DNA of 64,000 bases from Ophioderma brevispina (GCA_023653785.1 JAMKCH010007228.1:1-64000), one strand, 5' to 3'; shown: positions 1 through 13,425, counted from the first letter of the stretch. The notes: generated from the letters alone by a model not told the origin. Program-made: numbers and translations.

Positions 1-3000
1 CCCACGACACAAGACACGGGAGTTATGAGTCTCTAAGTAAATTGCTATATATTCTAAACTATCCCATTTTCGTGCATTTTGGCACTCTTAACTGCGTTTA
101 CTCAAAGAAATACATCTGTTTAAGCACGTTTTTGTGGAACTAGGTATGACTTGGTGCGATTCAAACATATTTGAATTGTCTTTACGAAATGTAAATAATA
201 CATTTGACACATACCATAAGTAATGAATATGCTTATTTCACTGACAACCCCCCCCCCGCATTAAATCCCGCAATAGCGCGTGTATAACAGGATTGCCATG
301 CAAATAATAAGGGGGTAGGGGTGGGAAACTAGTAGTTTTCGCATCTTTGATGTGCACTTTCTCTACTTCTTTCTTCTTAACAGATTTCATATAAAGTCAA
401 GAAAACCTACTATGTTGTTTTCTTCTTGAAAATGCCTCTAGGGATTTGGGTGGAGTGTTAAATTACAGTGTTAAAACTCAGCGCTCGCTTTTTTGGTAAA
501 AAAATGAAGGGAAACGCGGTTTTGACATTGCGCTTCCCTTAAAACAAGAAACAAAGCAACCTGGGCTTGATGATTTGCTATTCAATTAGCCTTTTTAATC
601 ATAAACACACACCACTCCATTGCACTGGATTTCAATGGACTAGTTTGATTTCGCGAGGTGTCAACAATCGGTATGTCAATCAGAATTTAACACAAATTGC
701 AGTCCATAGCGAAAACACGGCAAAAATCGACCATTTTCATGAGCACCATGTCTTCAAGCGATTTTTCCTTGTTAATCGTTAAACAATTGATTTTGTTTTA
801 AGTCAATTGGTCAAATAGTAGATGTCTAATTCAAATCTACTAATTTAAAGAATCTGAGGTCTTTTTAGACAGAAAGCCCAACATAATACTGAAAATTGAT
901 AGTCCCGTATAGGTTTTAGAAGGGCGCACACCACTAAATAAACGCTCCATTGAAATACACGTAAGTACCAATTTCGCTCTCTAATTTGCACCCCGCGGGA
1001 CACTATTTGAATGTTTTGAATCGATTTCCCTAAAGATCACAACTGAAACTTTCAAAAAAGTTGCAAGTTTTTGATATCATTCTAGTAGAGATTTTAAGAA
1101 AAGTGCATATGAACAGCGCCACCACTATATTGAGCCGACGTGCACGCCTCATAGCCGCTTTCGACCAGGGGCGGAAGTCGAGGGCCTAGTTTCTACACAG
1201 AATCGAATTTTAAAAATATGTGATAATCTCAATGATGATCAAGTTATATCTTCATCTTTATTATTAATATATCACCCTCACTGAAATGTCGGTCCCCTAA
1301 AGGAAGGCAAAAGATCTCACACCGGTTTTGGTTTTTTACCGGAACTAACTACCATTACACCAAACGTGGAGTGATTTTAGTGTTTGTGGCGCCCTTCGAA
1401 CACACTTGAGAATACTATTTTTTATTTTTTTCTTATTTTTTGACAAATATGGACGTTTTTAAGAAAAGTGTCATTTTTTGCTTCCCCACGACACAAGACA
1501 CGGGAGTTATGAGTCTCTAAGTAAATTGCTATATATTCTAAACTATCCCATTTTCGTGCATTTTGGCACTCTTTACTGCGTTAACTCAAAGAAATACATC
1601 TGTTTAAGCACGTTTTTGTGGAACTAGGTATGACTTGGTGCGATCATCAACAAACATATTTGAATTGTCTTTACGAAATGTAAATAATACATTTGACACA
1701 TATCATAAGTAATGAATATGCTTATTTCACTGACAACCCCCCCCCCCCCCGCATTAAATCCCGCAATAGCGCGTGTATAACAGGATTGCCATGCAAATAA
1801 TAAGGGGGTAGGGGTGGGAAACTAGTAGTTTTCGCATCTTTGATGTGCACTTTCTCTACTTCTTTCTCTTAAACACATTTCATATAAAGTTCAAGAAAAC
1901 CTACTATGTGGTTTTCTTCTTCTCTTTTTGAAAATGCCTCTACTAGGGGATTGGGGTGGAGTGTAAATTCAGTGTTTAAAACTCAGCGCTCGCTTTTGGT
2001 AAAAAAAATGAAGGGAACGGCGGTTTTGAAACAATTGCGCTTCCCTTAAAACAAGAACAAAGCAACCTGGGCTTGAATGATTTGCTATTCAATTAGCCTT
2101 TTTAAAATCATAAACACCCAACCACTCAGTGCACTGGATTTTAATGCACTAGTTTGATTTCGCTAGGTGTCAACAATCGTATGTTCAATCAGAATTTTAA
2201 CACAAATTGCAGTCCATAGCGCAACACGGCAAAAATCGACCAGTTTCATGAGCACCATGTCTTCCAGCGATTTCCTTGGTTAAAAAATCGTTAAACAATT
2301 GATTTGTTTTAATACAATTTGGTCAATATATATTCTAATGTCAAATCTCCAAATTTAAAGAAATCTGAGGTCTTTTTTAGACAAGAAAGCCTCACATAAT
2401 ACGGAAAATTGATAGTCCCGTATAGGGTTTTAGAAGGGCGCACAACACTAAAGAACCGCATTGAATACACTTAAATAGTACCAGATTCGCTCCTCTAAGT
2501 GTATGCCAATGCACCCCCCGCTGACAATATTTTGAATGTTTTGCATTCGATTTTCCCTAAAGATCACAACCCTGAAACTTTCAAAAAAGTTTGCAATTTT
2601 TGATATCATTCTAGTATAGATTTTAGAAAAGTGCATATGACAGAGGCCACCACTATTTTGGCCGACGTGCACGCCTCATGCCGCTTTCGACCAGGGCCGG
2701 AAGCCGAGGGCCTAGTTTCTACACAGAATCGAATTTTAAAAATAGTGATAATCTCAATGAGGATCAAGTTTACTCTTTCACTTTTATATAATAATCACCC
2801 TCACTGAATCGGTCCCCAAGACAGCAAAATATATCACACCGGTTTGTTTTTTTATTACGGAACTACTACCATTAACACCAACGTGGAGTGATTATTGTTG
2901 TTGGCGGCCTTCGAACACCTTAGAGATACTATTTTTTTTTTATTTTTTTCTATTTTTGACCAAATTGGAAGTTTTTTAACGAAAAAGTGTCCTTATTTGC

Positions 3001-4430
3001 TTCCCCCACGACACAAGAAACGGGAGTTATGGGTCTCGAAGTAAATTGATATATTCTAACTATCCCAATTTCTCGTGCTTTTGGCACTTTTTTACTGCGT
3101 TTACTCACAGAAATACATCGGTTTAAGCACTTTTTGTGGAACTAGGTAGACTTGTGCGATTCAAACATATTTGAAGTGTCTTTACGAAATGTACATACTA
3201 CATTGACACATAACATAGTAATGAATGCTTCTTTCACACGGACAACCCCCCCCCCCCCCCCGCTTAAATCCGCATAGCGCCTGTATAACAGGATTGCCGA
3301 GCAAATAATAAGGGGTAGGGGTGGGAAACTAGTAGTTTTCGCATCTTTGATTGTGCATTTCTCTACTTCTTTTCTTCTTAACAGATTTCATATACGTCAA
3401 GACAACCTCCTATTTGTTTTCTTCTTGAAAATTCCCTCTAGGATTTGGGTGGAGTGTTAATTTACAGGGTTAAAAAACTCACAGCGCTTCCTCTCGCTTT
3501 TTGTTGGTAAAAAAATGAAGGGAAACGCGTTTTGAACATGCGCTTTTCCCTTACAAACAGAAACAAGCGACCTGGGCTTGATTGAGTGCTATTCACTTAG
3601 CGTTTTTAATCATAAACACACACCACTCAATTGCACTGGATTTCAATGGACTAGTTTGATTTCGCGAGGTGTCAACAATCGGTATTCAATCAGAATGTAA
3701 CACAAAGTGCCAGTCATAGCGAAAACACGGCAAAAATCGACCATTTTTCCTGAGCACCATGTCCTTCAAAAAAAAAAGCCCCCCAAAGCGATTTTCCTTG
3801 GTTAAAACATCGTTAAACAATGATTGTTTTAATACATTGGTCAAATATAGATTTCTAATGTCAAATCTCCTAAATTTAAGAAATCTGAGGTCTTTTTAGA
3901 CTAAGAAATCCCAGCATAATACTGAAAATTGACAGTTCCGTATAGGGTTTTAAAGGGCGCACACCACTAAATAAACGCTCCATTGAAAGACACGTAAAAG
4001 TACCAGATCTCGCTCTCTAATTTGCACCCCGCGTGACCATATTTTGAATGTTTTGGAATCGATTTCCCTAAAGATTACAACTGAAACTTTCAAAAAAGTT
4101 GGCAATTTTTGATATCATTTCTATAGAGATTTTAAGAAGTCATAATGAACAGCGCCAACACATTTGAAGCCGAACGTGCACGCCTCTAGCCGCTTTCGAC
4201 AGGGCCGGAAGTCGAGGCCTAGTTTCTACACAAATCGAATTTAAAAATATGTGATAATCTCAATTGAAACAAAAGGACAAGTTATATCTTTCATTTTATT
4301 ATAATATATCACCCTCACTGAAAACCGTTCCCAAAGGACAGCAAAACATCTCACACCGGTTTTGGTTGTTACCGGAACTAACTACCATTACAATAAACAC
4401 CAAACGTGGAGTGATTAGAGTTTTGGTGCG
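1..4430. repeat. 1.5-kb satellite, three tandem copies
   Basis: Three head-to-tail copies begin with the same CCCACGACACAAGA word near 1, 1,485 and 3,005; the third fades out near 4,430. All copies share the same landmarks in order: a poly-C run followed by CGCATTAAATCC, a GGGGGTAGGGGTGGGAAAC block, and CACACCGGTTTTGG near the end. They differ mainly by single-base and homopolymer indels (the C run is about 9, 13 and 16 long; the third copy has extra A and C runs near 3,770). No open frame is shared between copies, so I see no coding content. The first copy starts at base 1, so the array probably continues to the left. Confidence 0.93.
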
Positions 4431-4544
4431 CCCTCTAAGGTAGCCACAAGGCAGGGCGGGTAAAACAAGTTCCCTAAACAGTTTTCCTACAAAAAGGCTA
4501 AGGGGGGCAAGCAAAATAGTAAACTAGCATCTACACATTGCATA

Positions 4545-4857
4545 ATACTGTAAAATTACACCAAACTATATTTTTAACTGGGTTTTGTGGCAGAATTGCT
4601 GCCAGTATTTTCCTATAAATGTAACAGTATTTCCTGTATTTTTAGGTATCTTAATGGTAATTGAAAATTCATAGTAGTGTATAAAATGATGTTGTTTACT
4701 CATTAAATTGAATAAAGTCTTCACTTTTAGATTGTGTCAAATAATAGGCCTTGAAAATTGGACATAAAATTTACAGTATGTTTCCTGTAATTTCCAAATT
4801 AGCAGCCAAATACTGTATTTTTTAAAGCTTTTTTACAGTATTTTCCTGTAAATTGCA
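4545..4857. repeat. Short dispersed ACAGTATTTTCCTGTAAA motif cluster
   Basis: A near-palindromic word close to ACAGTATTTTCCTGTAAA recurs about five times (near 4,597, 4,628, 4,771, 4,810 and 4,835) and again in part at 6,700-6,720 beyond the next element. It looks like a small minisatellite into which the 4,858-6,699 element inserted. No gene seen. Confidence 0.5.
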
Positions 4858-6699
4858 GGGGAGACCGGGACGGTTGCAACATTTTCCCAATTGATCGTAG
4901 TAAACGAGACTATTGTTAAGTTAACCACAATACATTCCCATTGAAAGGGTTCATTATGTCAGCTTTTTGAGCGGGGTTGAGTTAACAGGTATGTAGTTTT
5001 GGAAGCTGGGACTATTTTAAAAACGGGTGTGAAGTGTGGCGCAACATGCACCAACCCAAGGGGTCAGTTGCAACGCTAGTGTGGGGCAATTGCAACACAG
5101 TCAAGGTACACAAAGTATTCCAGTTTATGATGATAAGTCATCATTGAAATATGCACAAAATACTCACAACATCAAGATAACAATAATGCAGCTCAGCAAA
5201 TCTTTGAAATAGAAACACCTTTTCAACTGAATCTTTTTGTATATTACAGTACAGCAAACATGAAGTACTTCTGTTACCTAATGCATTTACCTTTATCGCG
5301 ATGGCATGTGTGCATAAATAATGTGTAATTTCTATGCTATTTAATTATACATGTAAATGCCAACATCACAATTAAAAAATTGCTAATAATGCTGACAAAA
5401 GATTAATTGACCTACATAGTTGGATAGGCCTATGTTAATAAAAATCATACTCTATGCCACACATGCGCCTCTGCAAGGAAGTACAATGCCACAAACTGAG
5501 GGACCTTTATTTTGAATAACATTTCATTTGAGGTGGGGGTTTTGCGATGAAAAGTTGTCAATAATTTAACTCTTAAATTAATGTTTCAGAGTCACTAAAT
5601 CGTCACTTTTTCTAAGTAACTTATCAGTAATATTACACAAAAAGCCTTTAAGTCTTTACCTGAAATACAATCTTCCCATTATTTGAGCGACTGACTCCAA
5701 TCAGAACTTCTTAGACATTGAAATAATTTTAAACTTGATCATTCAAAACTTTATTGAACTTGAAATCACTGTCTTTTGAAATACGTCAGATAAATCCAGT
5801 TAAATCATAACTAGGGCCTACGTCAATAGCATGACTAAAGATATACCTAGTAATGATTTTAAAGGTGCAACGAGAGAGATTCACAGAATCAGGTATTCAC
5901 GAAAAATCGAAAACCCTGTTTTTAACGATGCAAAGCTATTCGTCATAATATCCCCTCTAAAGGATAAGCTGAGAAATATTTTTTGTTTGCACAATTGAGA
6001 GTATGGTAATTTCGTTATAGGAGGCCAATACGAAACTCAGCCTATGTATATTTGAAATAAAGCAAAAAACTGCATTTTACCTTTCAAGATTTTCTGTTGC
6101 CCAAATCCAGGAAAGGGATCTCTTTTGAGTGTCTAATCCATGCTAAAAAATCACTAAATAGACACATATTGGATGCCTCAAAATCTATCGTTGCACCTTT
6201 AAAAGATTCATACAGGAAAACTTAAAATTCTTTCCTTTCAAGATTAAAACAAACTCCAAAAAATCCTATTGATCATTGGTTTAACACCTGGAAATATATA
6301 GGGGGTCCGTTGCAACAGGCTGTTGCAATTGACCCCAATCATGGCAGCCATTACATGTGTACCCCCTACAACAATTGCAGCCTTACAAATCTACAACTTT
6401 AGGTGATATGGCAACACTAAATATCATTCATGCCTTCGCCAAAGTAAAAACAGCTTCTACTCAGGCATTACCTGCACCTAAACACACAATTTCATTTTCT
6501 CAGATTTTACTTAGGTACAAAACTCAAAAACATTTTTTTTATATTTTCACCCCCTGGCGTAGCAGCCGCCTTTTAGTCAGGCAGGTACCTGCATTAGAGA
6601 GGGGCGCAACATAATTGAGAAGCAGTTGGGAAGTCCTTTCTGCTAGGATGAGAGGTATTGTTGCATCGTTCCCCGTGTTGCAACCGGCCCCGTCTCCCC
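4858..6699. mobile_element. Non-autonomous DNA element with terminal inverted repeats
   Basis: The ends are inverted repeats of about 23 bp with three mismatches: the left arm at 4,858-4,880 contains CGGTTGCAAC and the right arm at 6,677-6,699 contains GTTGCAACCGG. Subterminal GTTGCAAC or ATTGCAAC words recur inside each end (near 5,068, 5,087, 6,308 and 6,320), as expected for transposase-binding subterminal repeats. No transposase reading frame is visible. A separate TTAA-flanked MITE is nested inside. The superfamily cannot be assigned from the ends alone. Confidence 0.55.
5863..6198. mobile_element. TTAA-flanked MITE, termini AGGTGCAACGA
   Basis: The 336-bp element begins AGGTGCAACGA and ends TCGTTGCACCT, an 11-bp perfect terminal inverted repeat, with TTAA directly outside both ends (5,859-5,862 and 6,199-6,202). 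TTAA duplication is the hallmark of piggyBac-type transposition; assignment to that superfamily is inferred. There is no coding content. It is nested inside the 4,858-6,699 element and is therefore younger than it. Confidence 0.75.
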
Positions 6700-7204
6700 C
6701 ACTGTATTTTTTACAGTGTAGCCATTACCATAATCACTGTGCCACAAATATTTTGAAAATTGGGGCGCTCTTAAAATTGCTTTGTTTTACCAGACGATGG
6801 CTTCCCAGCCTTACAGCAACTCGCCAAAACTAATCAAAATAGATTACGGCAGATGCGATACAAGCTGATAGACACAACCCGATTTGGGTGCTTTAAAGTT
6901 GGTCGGTCATGGGTGTTCCCATTACCAAAGATTATCTAGACACCCACATACGACCTGCTTGTTATTCATTTAAAAAATCAAGAAATTAAACCCTTACAGT
7001 GGAGTTGATTTGTTTTTGAACAAAAAATATTCTCTGTACATATAAAAAAATCAAAATGTTTCGTCAAAACCTCTGGTAAAACAGATCACCCCACCCTAGA
7101 ATAACCATGCAATGTCCTTCCACCACCAAAATAAGTTTTTCCACCATTTTTTTGGCTAAATTATCCAAAACTCCAAAGCAAATCGTCAATGCACTCATCC
7201 ATAA
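6700..7204. other. No gene recognised
   Basis: AT-rich non-coding sequence. The short open frames here lack any recognisable motif, and I see no repeat beyond the flanking TACAGT words. Confidence 0.5.
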
Positions 7205-7720
7205 CTCACAAAAATGTGAAATGTTGACTTTTTGGACATTTCCCTAAACCGCCTGACAGACACAGGGGAGAACCCTGGGGCTGAATATGGTTTATGGATT
7301 GTGTCCTTATTCATATATCCAAATTTGACTACTCTACCTAATCTAGAAAAAAGTAGGCCAAATGTTGACTTTTTTGTGTCATTTTCCCTACCCCCCTAAC
7401 AGACCCAGGGAGGACCGGGGGAATGAATTACATGGTTTGTAGTAGCGGACAATTCAGAGCCCGGGGCCGGGGCGGACTTCCCAATATGGAGTGGCCAGTT
7501 AGAGTAACCTCGAACTTGGTTAGTATGGATTTTGCCCGGGGAATCGGGGATTGTGCCCTTCTACAATATATCCAAATTTGAATACTCAAAAAAAAACTAG
7601 CTCATTATAACACCGCTGCGGCCAAATGTTTATTTTTTTTGCTGTGCAAATTGACCTTTTTTATACTTTCCCAACCCCCTGACATGTTAAACCCATGACG
7701 ACGTAATTGGGATTTCTTGG
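7205..7720. repeat. Diverged direct repeat
   Basis: A block with AAATGTTGACTTTTT, then a pyrimidine stretch, CCCCCTGACAGAC and a GGGGA-rich segment, followed by ATATATCCAAATTTGA, occurs near 7,215-7,335 and again near 7,360-7,590, with a weaker third version near 7,620-7,700. Spacing is irregular. No coding content. Confidence 0.55.
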
Positions 7721-9283
7721 CCCCCTCCCCTGACAAAGTTATTGATTATTATGACCCCGTAGGATTTGCCAATGATTTGCTGTCAGGGTTCAACACTGTT
7801 GTGTGTGGGCTTTATGATCACTCCTAGAAATATCATCTTCATCTTTTTACTGAAAATTTTGCTAAAACTTACCGTTCTTTGTATTTTATATCACAAAATC
7901 GAATTGTATCAGGTGCGATTAGTTTATTGGACTAAGTCCTTCATATATCGGTAAATTAAACAACCACCCCCATTTATGAATGAAAACAACCTTAGCACCA
8001 AAGCACTTGACCTTTTTGAAAGATGGCGGTGATATTGCAAGAAGGCTGCGAAAGCCTTGAATCAGCCGACGTCTACATTTTATAGCGGTGATAAAAATCC
8101 TGTTATAAACGCTTTTCAAGAAGAGTACAGTTGTTGTACAGTACATGAAAAAGAAAACGATCTCAGGCGTCAAAAAGAAAGATGATGAGCCTTTTCTCGC
8201 GGGTAAATAACATGAATTTTAGTGTTTCATCACATCACATATCAGAGCTGTAATCAGCTGTATTATCACATGAAAGCATCATGAGACTGAGTGTTCATCC
8301 ATCCTTACATGCATGCATCACTATAGTTACAATTGTTCATCCACCAAGGTCACAGTTCATGGTTTGTCACTTGTACTACATTTGTATCACTGACCTTGTT
8401 TAATCTGGGTATCATATATCACTATCATACCCAAATACCACATTACCAGCAGGGCAGGGTGTAATTTTCTAAGTATTGGTGAATGTAGCTACTGATCGGT
8501 GCCAAGGGAATTGAGATTTCTAGTCTCATAGTGCATGTGCAGTACCATGGTACTACAGTCCTTTATAATTTGATTAGGCCTAGTCTAGACTACTGTCATG
8601 CTGGCCATGGGGGGCTTACAAAATCACTTTTTAGCGCCGCATCATTCACAACGGTTGAATATCAGCACGAAACTTACAGATGGGGCTTTGAGTGAAGGCC
8701 ATCCATCAGATGAGTTTCATATCCTTAATCGGACCATCCCCCTTTAAAAGTAGCCTACATTACAAATTACCTGGAACCCTTTTAATCTCTTATTAACAAT
8801 CTATCTGTTTTTTGAGTACGTTATTTTAATGTTGTGAATGTATCTCTATTCTTCCAATGGCCTCGACTATCAATTTGAGAGGCAAATTGCAGAAATTTCA
8901 TATTGTGAAAAATGTGCCAGTGCCGCTTTAAGCCAATATGGCAATAAATCGATCTTCCCTGGTCCCTTCCATGCCTGCTTACTCCACTTTCCCAGTCCGA
9001 GACCAACCTGGCAATTGCATTGATGAGTTGACTTGAATTCAACTTGGAGCGGGGCCGCTATATGACCCTATGATGCAGTTCCAAGCGCCGCGGTAGCGGT
9101 GCTTGACTTCATGCTAGTGTCTGTCACTATGCAATCGGCCATGCAATCCTTGCTGTCAAGAATCATTAGCGGTGACGCCAAGCGGCAAAGCGGCAAGCCA
9201 GTAAATCGATCTCCCTACGCTTGGGCATGTATTCCCATTGGGCTTTGCGTGGTGGCGCTATACATTCTTCTGTGAATGATTTT
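7721..9283. other. No gene recognised
   Basis: About 1.5 kb with only short, unrelated open frames. A CCCCCTTTAAAAG word at 8,739-8,752 looks like the right end of a TTAA-type element, but I found no matching left end. Otherwise nothing is seen. Confidence 0.5.
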
Positions 9284-9861
9284 TATTATGTCTGGAATTA
9301 AAATCTGAGACGCGTCGCCCTGCGCCGATCCAGTGAGTATTTGCACCAAGCGAGCATGCACAAAAGTACAATTGACTAGGCTGTATTAAAGCACCCTTTG
9401 GTAATTTCGATTCAGAATGCATTGTGGTATATTTGCCATCTTTTGGAGAAATAAACAAGGCTACTGCTAATTTCAATGTGGTGAACGTTGCCGTTTTCAC
9501 AAAAACGTCTCTTTACTGTGGGTTTTTATGAACTATAGATGGCAAGTCTCAATTCCTTCAGACAGTTATTCAATACGTTGAATATGACACACCGGTTAAA
9601 AATCTGAGTTTAAGTAATTTTGTGAAAACTCAAAGGTCACTACATTGAAATTGTACAGTAACCTCGTTTTTTTATCTCCAAAAAGATTGTGGGATATTAC
9701 CCACAATGCCATCTTGAATCTGAAATTGCAAAGGGCTTATTGCCAATCGGCAAATGTATTATGTTATTAGGATGTCTTGTTACTAGTTCACTGTAGTGCA
9801 TATGCAGTCAACGCATATCAATTTTTAGGGAGCGTCTCAGATTTTGATTCCAGACATAATA
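9284..9861. mobile_element. Foldback element with about 30-bp inverted ends
   Basis: The left arm (9,284-9,313), beginning TATTATGTCTGGAAT, is matched in inverse orientation at 9,832-9,861, which ends ATTCCAGACATAATA; arms differ at about one internal base plus the inner edge. The 518-bp interior has no coding signal. No clear target-site duplication is visible. It may be a MITE. Confidence 0.6.
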
Positions 9862-11009
9862 GGCTAATTGTGTTTTAATTTTATTCCCCATGTCTAAGTT
9901 ATTCAAAACTTAAACTTGTCTTCCACCCACCTAGAATCATTTTTAGCAATATGGCAACAAGTCCTATAAATAGGTCTCAGGCTACATTTTAAGTTTTTTT
10001 CACCATACTGCAGTGATGATCACACTTTATACAAATCCACAAAGACAAACTTTCGCCCATAACTTGGCATCAATATCAACTAAGTCATGATTGACCCTCA
10101 TTTTTTACTGAAGGCAGTTAATCTTTGCAGTGAAATCATTTTCAACATAAAATACTAATATCAAATGTTGGATGCTCATACCAAGCTTGGGCTGCCCCAT
10201 TGCCTAAGCGTACAAAATTGCATGAGTTTTGACCCTGATTCACTCTAGAGCGTGCCGCTCATATGTAGTTCAAGGATAGCGCGATTGACTATACTAACTC
10301 TATCCCTGCAACTTGCAAGCGACGTACACCAAGCGCTTGCCGTATGACACTATGTATCACCTATAGAATCATGGCTCAATCTCCAAGTGCAGACGTGGTC
10401 TTTTTAAAAATAGGTAGTGCTCGTCTCTCCTAAAAGCTCTAATGTCAAATTAAGGACTATTCAGAGGTTGAATTAAAGCAATAATAGGCACATTTTTCGA
10501 AAATTTTGAGATTTTTACACGGTTTATGGTAACTGGCTAGTAAACTATACCTGTGAAATGGTTAAGCTAGAAAATTGTATTGTTTGCAAACGCAAGGAAT
10601 TTTGTAATTAAAATAATTAATATCGAGATCTCCGAGAATAATTCAAAGCTTTGGAAATGGCCCTTCAAATAAAGAGCTGAGAAATAGCGGCCATGTAACG
10701 TGTCTACCCATCCATTAATTTGTTTGAATCATTATTGGTTTAGGCAAGTCCGAGTTAGTGGTCATTTTCTTGAGGTGGCACCATTCTTCGTGGACGACAT
10801 ACTTGATATTTCCAGCTCTGCCGTTAGTATCAATCTGGAATCCCAATTCTAATTACAAAATCATTTATTTTAGGATAAATACGTCATTTTTAGCATTCTC
10901 TTTCTCAGGTATAGCTTCCTAGATAATTACCAACAGAACTGTGCAAAAATGTAAATTTTTGGTAGAACAATGGGCTTGGTATACGTCAAGTTACTATACC
11001 AGTATTTTA
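9862..11009. other. No gene recognised
   Basis: Non-coding AT-rich sequence with no recognisable exon, RNA gene or repeat structure. Confidence 0.5.
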
Positions 11010-11267
11010 TGGGAGTTTCCGTAAGCTGACCCACTTGACACACTTTTTTGATACACTTATGAAGTCGGAAACCTGTTAAAGAGACGAGGAGATTTTTCCA
11101 GAAAGAAGCGCCCCCATTTTTTTCGAACCCGGTTTTTTTTGCATATTTGGAATGCTTTCCAATGTATACATGTAGACACACCTGAAGTGAGGTAATTCCG
11201 ATACTCCGTCTTTATGTAATCATATAGGATTTATTACTTTCTGTCTTGCACGACAGGAAAGTCGATA
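11010..11267. repeat. Two abutting dispersed repeats
   Basis: 11,010-11,077 is a single arm of the large foldback seen at 20,393-20,565 (GGGAGTTTCCGTAA, then GACACACTTTTTT, then GGAAACCT). From about 11,080 to 11,267 the sequence matches 58,474-58,658, including GAAGCGCCCCC and a closing palindrome around CTGTCNTGCACGACAG. The two repeats are independent families that meet here. Confidence 0.75.
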
Positions 11268-11631
11268 GTACCTACCCAAATCTCCAAAATTCCAAAAAGG
11301 TCCACAAAAATGATGTGGTGCGAGTGAAGTGAGCTAGGAAAAAATAGGGGTTTAGGCTTTTGGGTCAAAAAGGGCAACTATTTGGGCAAAAAGGTCCACT
11401 TTGCCAAATTTCACCCTCTATTGCTGGAAAAGGTCCACATTTTGGGAAAAACAAGGGTCCACTTTTGGAAAAATCCGCATAAAAAGGGGTCAAATGGGTC
11501 AGGTTATGGAACTCCTGTATTTTAGTATTTATTCTCTGATCCAAGGGGTTGGCCAAAGTCAGCTAACTGCTACTCTCCACCCGGGTCCCTACATAACAAT
11601 AACGCAGAACAAGCAAACATTACCATAACCA

Positions 11632-12075
11632 CTCGGTTATAGCCCACCTTGGGTATAAGCCCACCCAATGTTTAAAGAAATAGAACAGGAGCTAGCATGC
11701 ACATCAGGGTATAAGCCCGGGTGTGATTTTAGCATTCAGAACTCTGTGGCAGTAATTACACAAACACAATCACATTTTAAAACTTGAACTATTCTATAGA
11801 GCCATCAAAGCTAGGCCCAATGCAATTTGTGATGGCTTGGTTTGCTATAATTGTGGAATAGGGATCGAATGTGATAGGAAAATTTTACTTTTAATGTTGT
11901 AATATCTGCTACAACTAACGTGTACATTAAATGGTATCTGTTAAATAATATGCTCTTGAAATGATATTTATTGCTTTTGTATCTTTTTCCCAAATTCTAG
12001 CCCCTCCCCGGGTTATAAGCCCGCCCCTATTTTGAAGTAAAATCTTCCTTTCTGGGGGTGGGCGTATACTCTACT
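11632..12075. repeat. Possible small inverted-repeat element
   Basis: GGTATAAGCCCACCC near 11,654 is mirrored by GGGTGGGCGTATACT near 12,056, and further GGTATAAGCCC-type words lie at 11,708 and 12,011. The match is short, so this could equally be a degenerate local repeat. No coding content. Confidence 0.35.
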
Positions 12076-13189
12076 GATACGGTTCAAAGTGGCATTATAA
12101 GAAAAGAATTAAAAAATCATCATCCGTACAGTAGAACAACAAAATCATAAACATATGATACAGTTATCCAATGTAAATATGTTAACCTGGTCACAAAAAC
12201 ATTAAGTGTGCACAGTAAAAACATTGCTTTTGCTGGTCTGGAAGAATGTTCCAACTGGTTGTAGAGGAACACACAGTGTACACTTTGCCTGCATGCTGGT
12301 AGCTGGGTTCAGACAGGTTTGGCCTGATTTAAATCAATTAAATGAGGGATGGCCCGATTTAAGGATAGGAAATTTTCATCTTAAAGTGCGTGTTCCGACG
12401 TCTTTGGGACCCCCGTTTTACCCGGAAAGTAGTATCGATTTTAATATCAGATTAAAGTGCCGTATTTTTCTCATTGCGTCTAAAATTTTGAGCCCTCAAA
12501 TCCATTACATTCCCAGATATAAACAAAAAACTGCCGTTTTAGTGGTGGTAACCACCAAGATTATACAAGTATTGAATAGGGCTTTGCAACAGCATTATTG
12601 CGTCTACCGCACCAACCGCAAGTTTGTTTCCCACGGTAGCTTGATAGGGTGTATGTTCAAGTGCCCAGGCTCTCATATCAAGTAGAGAACACAATACAGA
12701 TAAATCTGAACAAGCACCTTTAATAGATTGGCCTTCACTCGCAAAACCCATCTGTACAGTTAAAAAAGTTTCGTCTCGATATTTCAATCCGTTTTTTTTT
12801 TAAATCAGCTTCTTTAAAATATGTTTTGTCAAGCCCATATAGTACTGTAAAATTAATATTGGTCGACCAAAATGGGGCCCATTTTCACTCATACCTTCCA
12901 ACCTACACACCTTTGGCTCTAAGCATTTCACAGGGTAAATGAGAAAAATAAGTCAGCTTTCTTCTGATACCAACATGTTGACCCACTTCCGGTAAAATCT
13001 GGGGCTTCCTGGGGACGAGGCTATTTTGCGAATCGGGCCCTTGCTCTTTTAAACTAAAATCACTGATTTAAATCAAAATCATTTTTTGTTTAAAATCACT
13101 GATTTAAATCAACTTTTTAATTTCCAGTACTTCCAAATAATGTTATGTGACTTACAAACATCTTAATCCAACCTGACCTGACCCGGTTT
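12076..13189. other. No gene recognised
   Basis: A 159-codon open frame starts at 12,206, but its product has no motif I recognise, no splice signals define it and its composition resembles the flanks. GATTTAAATCA palindromes recur at about 13,062 and 13,106. I do not call a gene here. Confidence 0.5.
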
Positions 13190-13425
13190 GCTTGCACCTA
13201 TCTATCTATCTATGTATGCACCATGTCCCATAGACGTTGGCTCCTCGAACAAATTTGACCATCTATTCCTATCTTGCGTTCCAAATATGCCTTGTTTAAG
13301 GTGGTGCCCCAATGATGTTCATCTTCCCCATCTCTTCCTTGTCTTCCCTTGGTCCTTGACCACCCATATGCATTCAACCACTTTTTATGTCCTTGTATTC
13401 TGTAAAAGTTGTTTGAATTCATAGT
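13190..13425 (-). mobile_element. LINE 3'-end fragment (possible)
   Basis: On the minus strand a degraded frame reads KGRQG, then DEHHWGTTLNK and, after a shift, RWSNLFEEPTS. This resembles the C-terminal tail of non-LTR retrotransposon proteins, in which a GRP.RW.DE.H-type motif is followed by W..L.E. The minus-strand end falls in a TAGA tetranucleotide run (13,198-13,212), typical of LINE 3' tails. The match is from memory of the family and is short. Confidence 0.4.

Noticed and set aside
1..4430. rDNA spacer or histone-type gene repeat
   Set aside because: No rRNA, 5S or histone-like sequence and no conserved open frame in any of the three copies.
12206..12685. 159-codon open frame
   Set aside because: No recognisable domain, no splice or promoter support, overlaps an open frame on the other strand, and lies in repeat-like AT-rich DNA.
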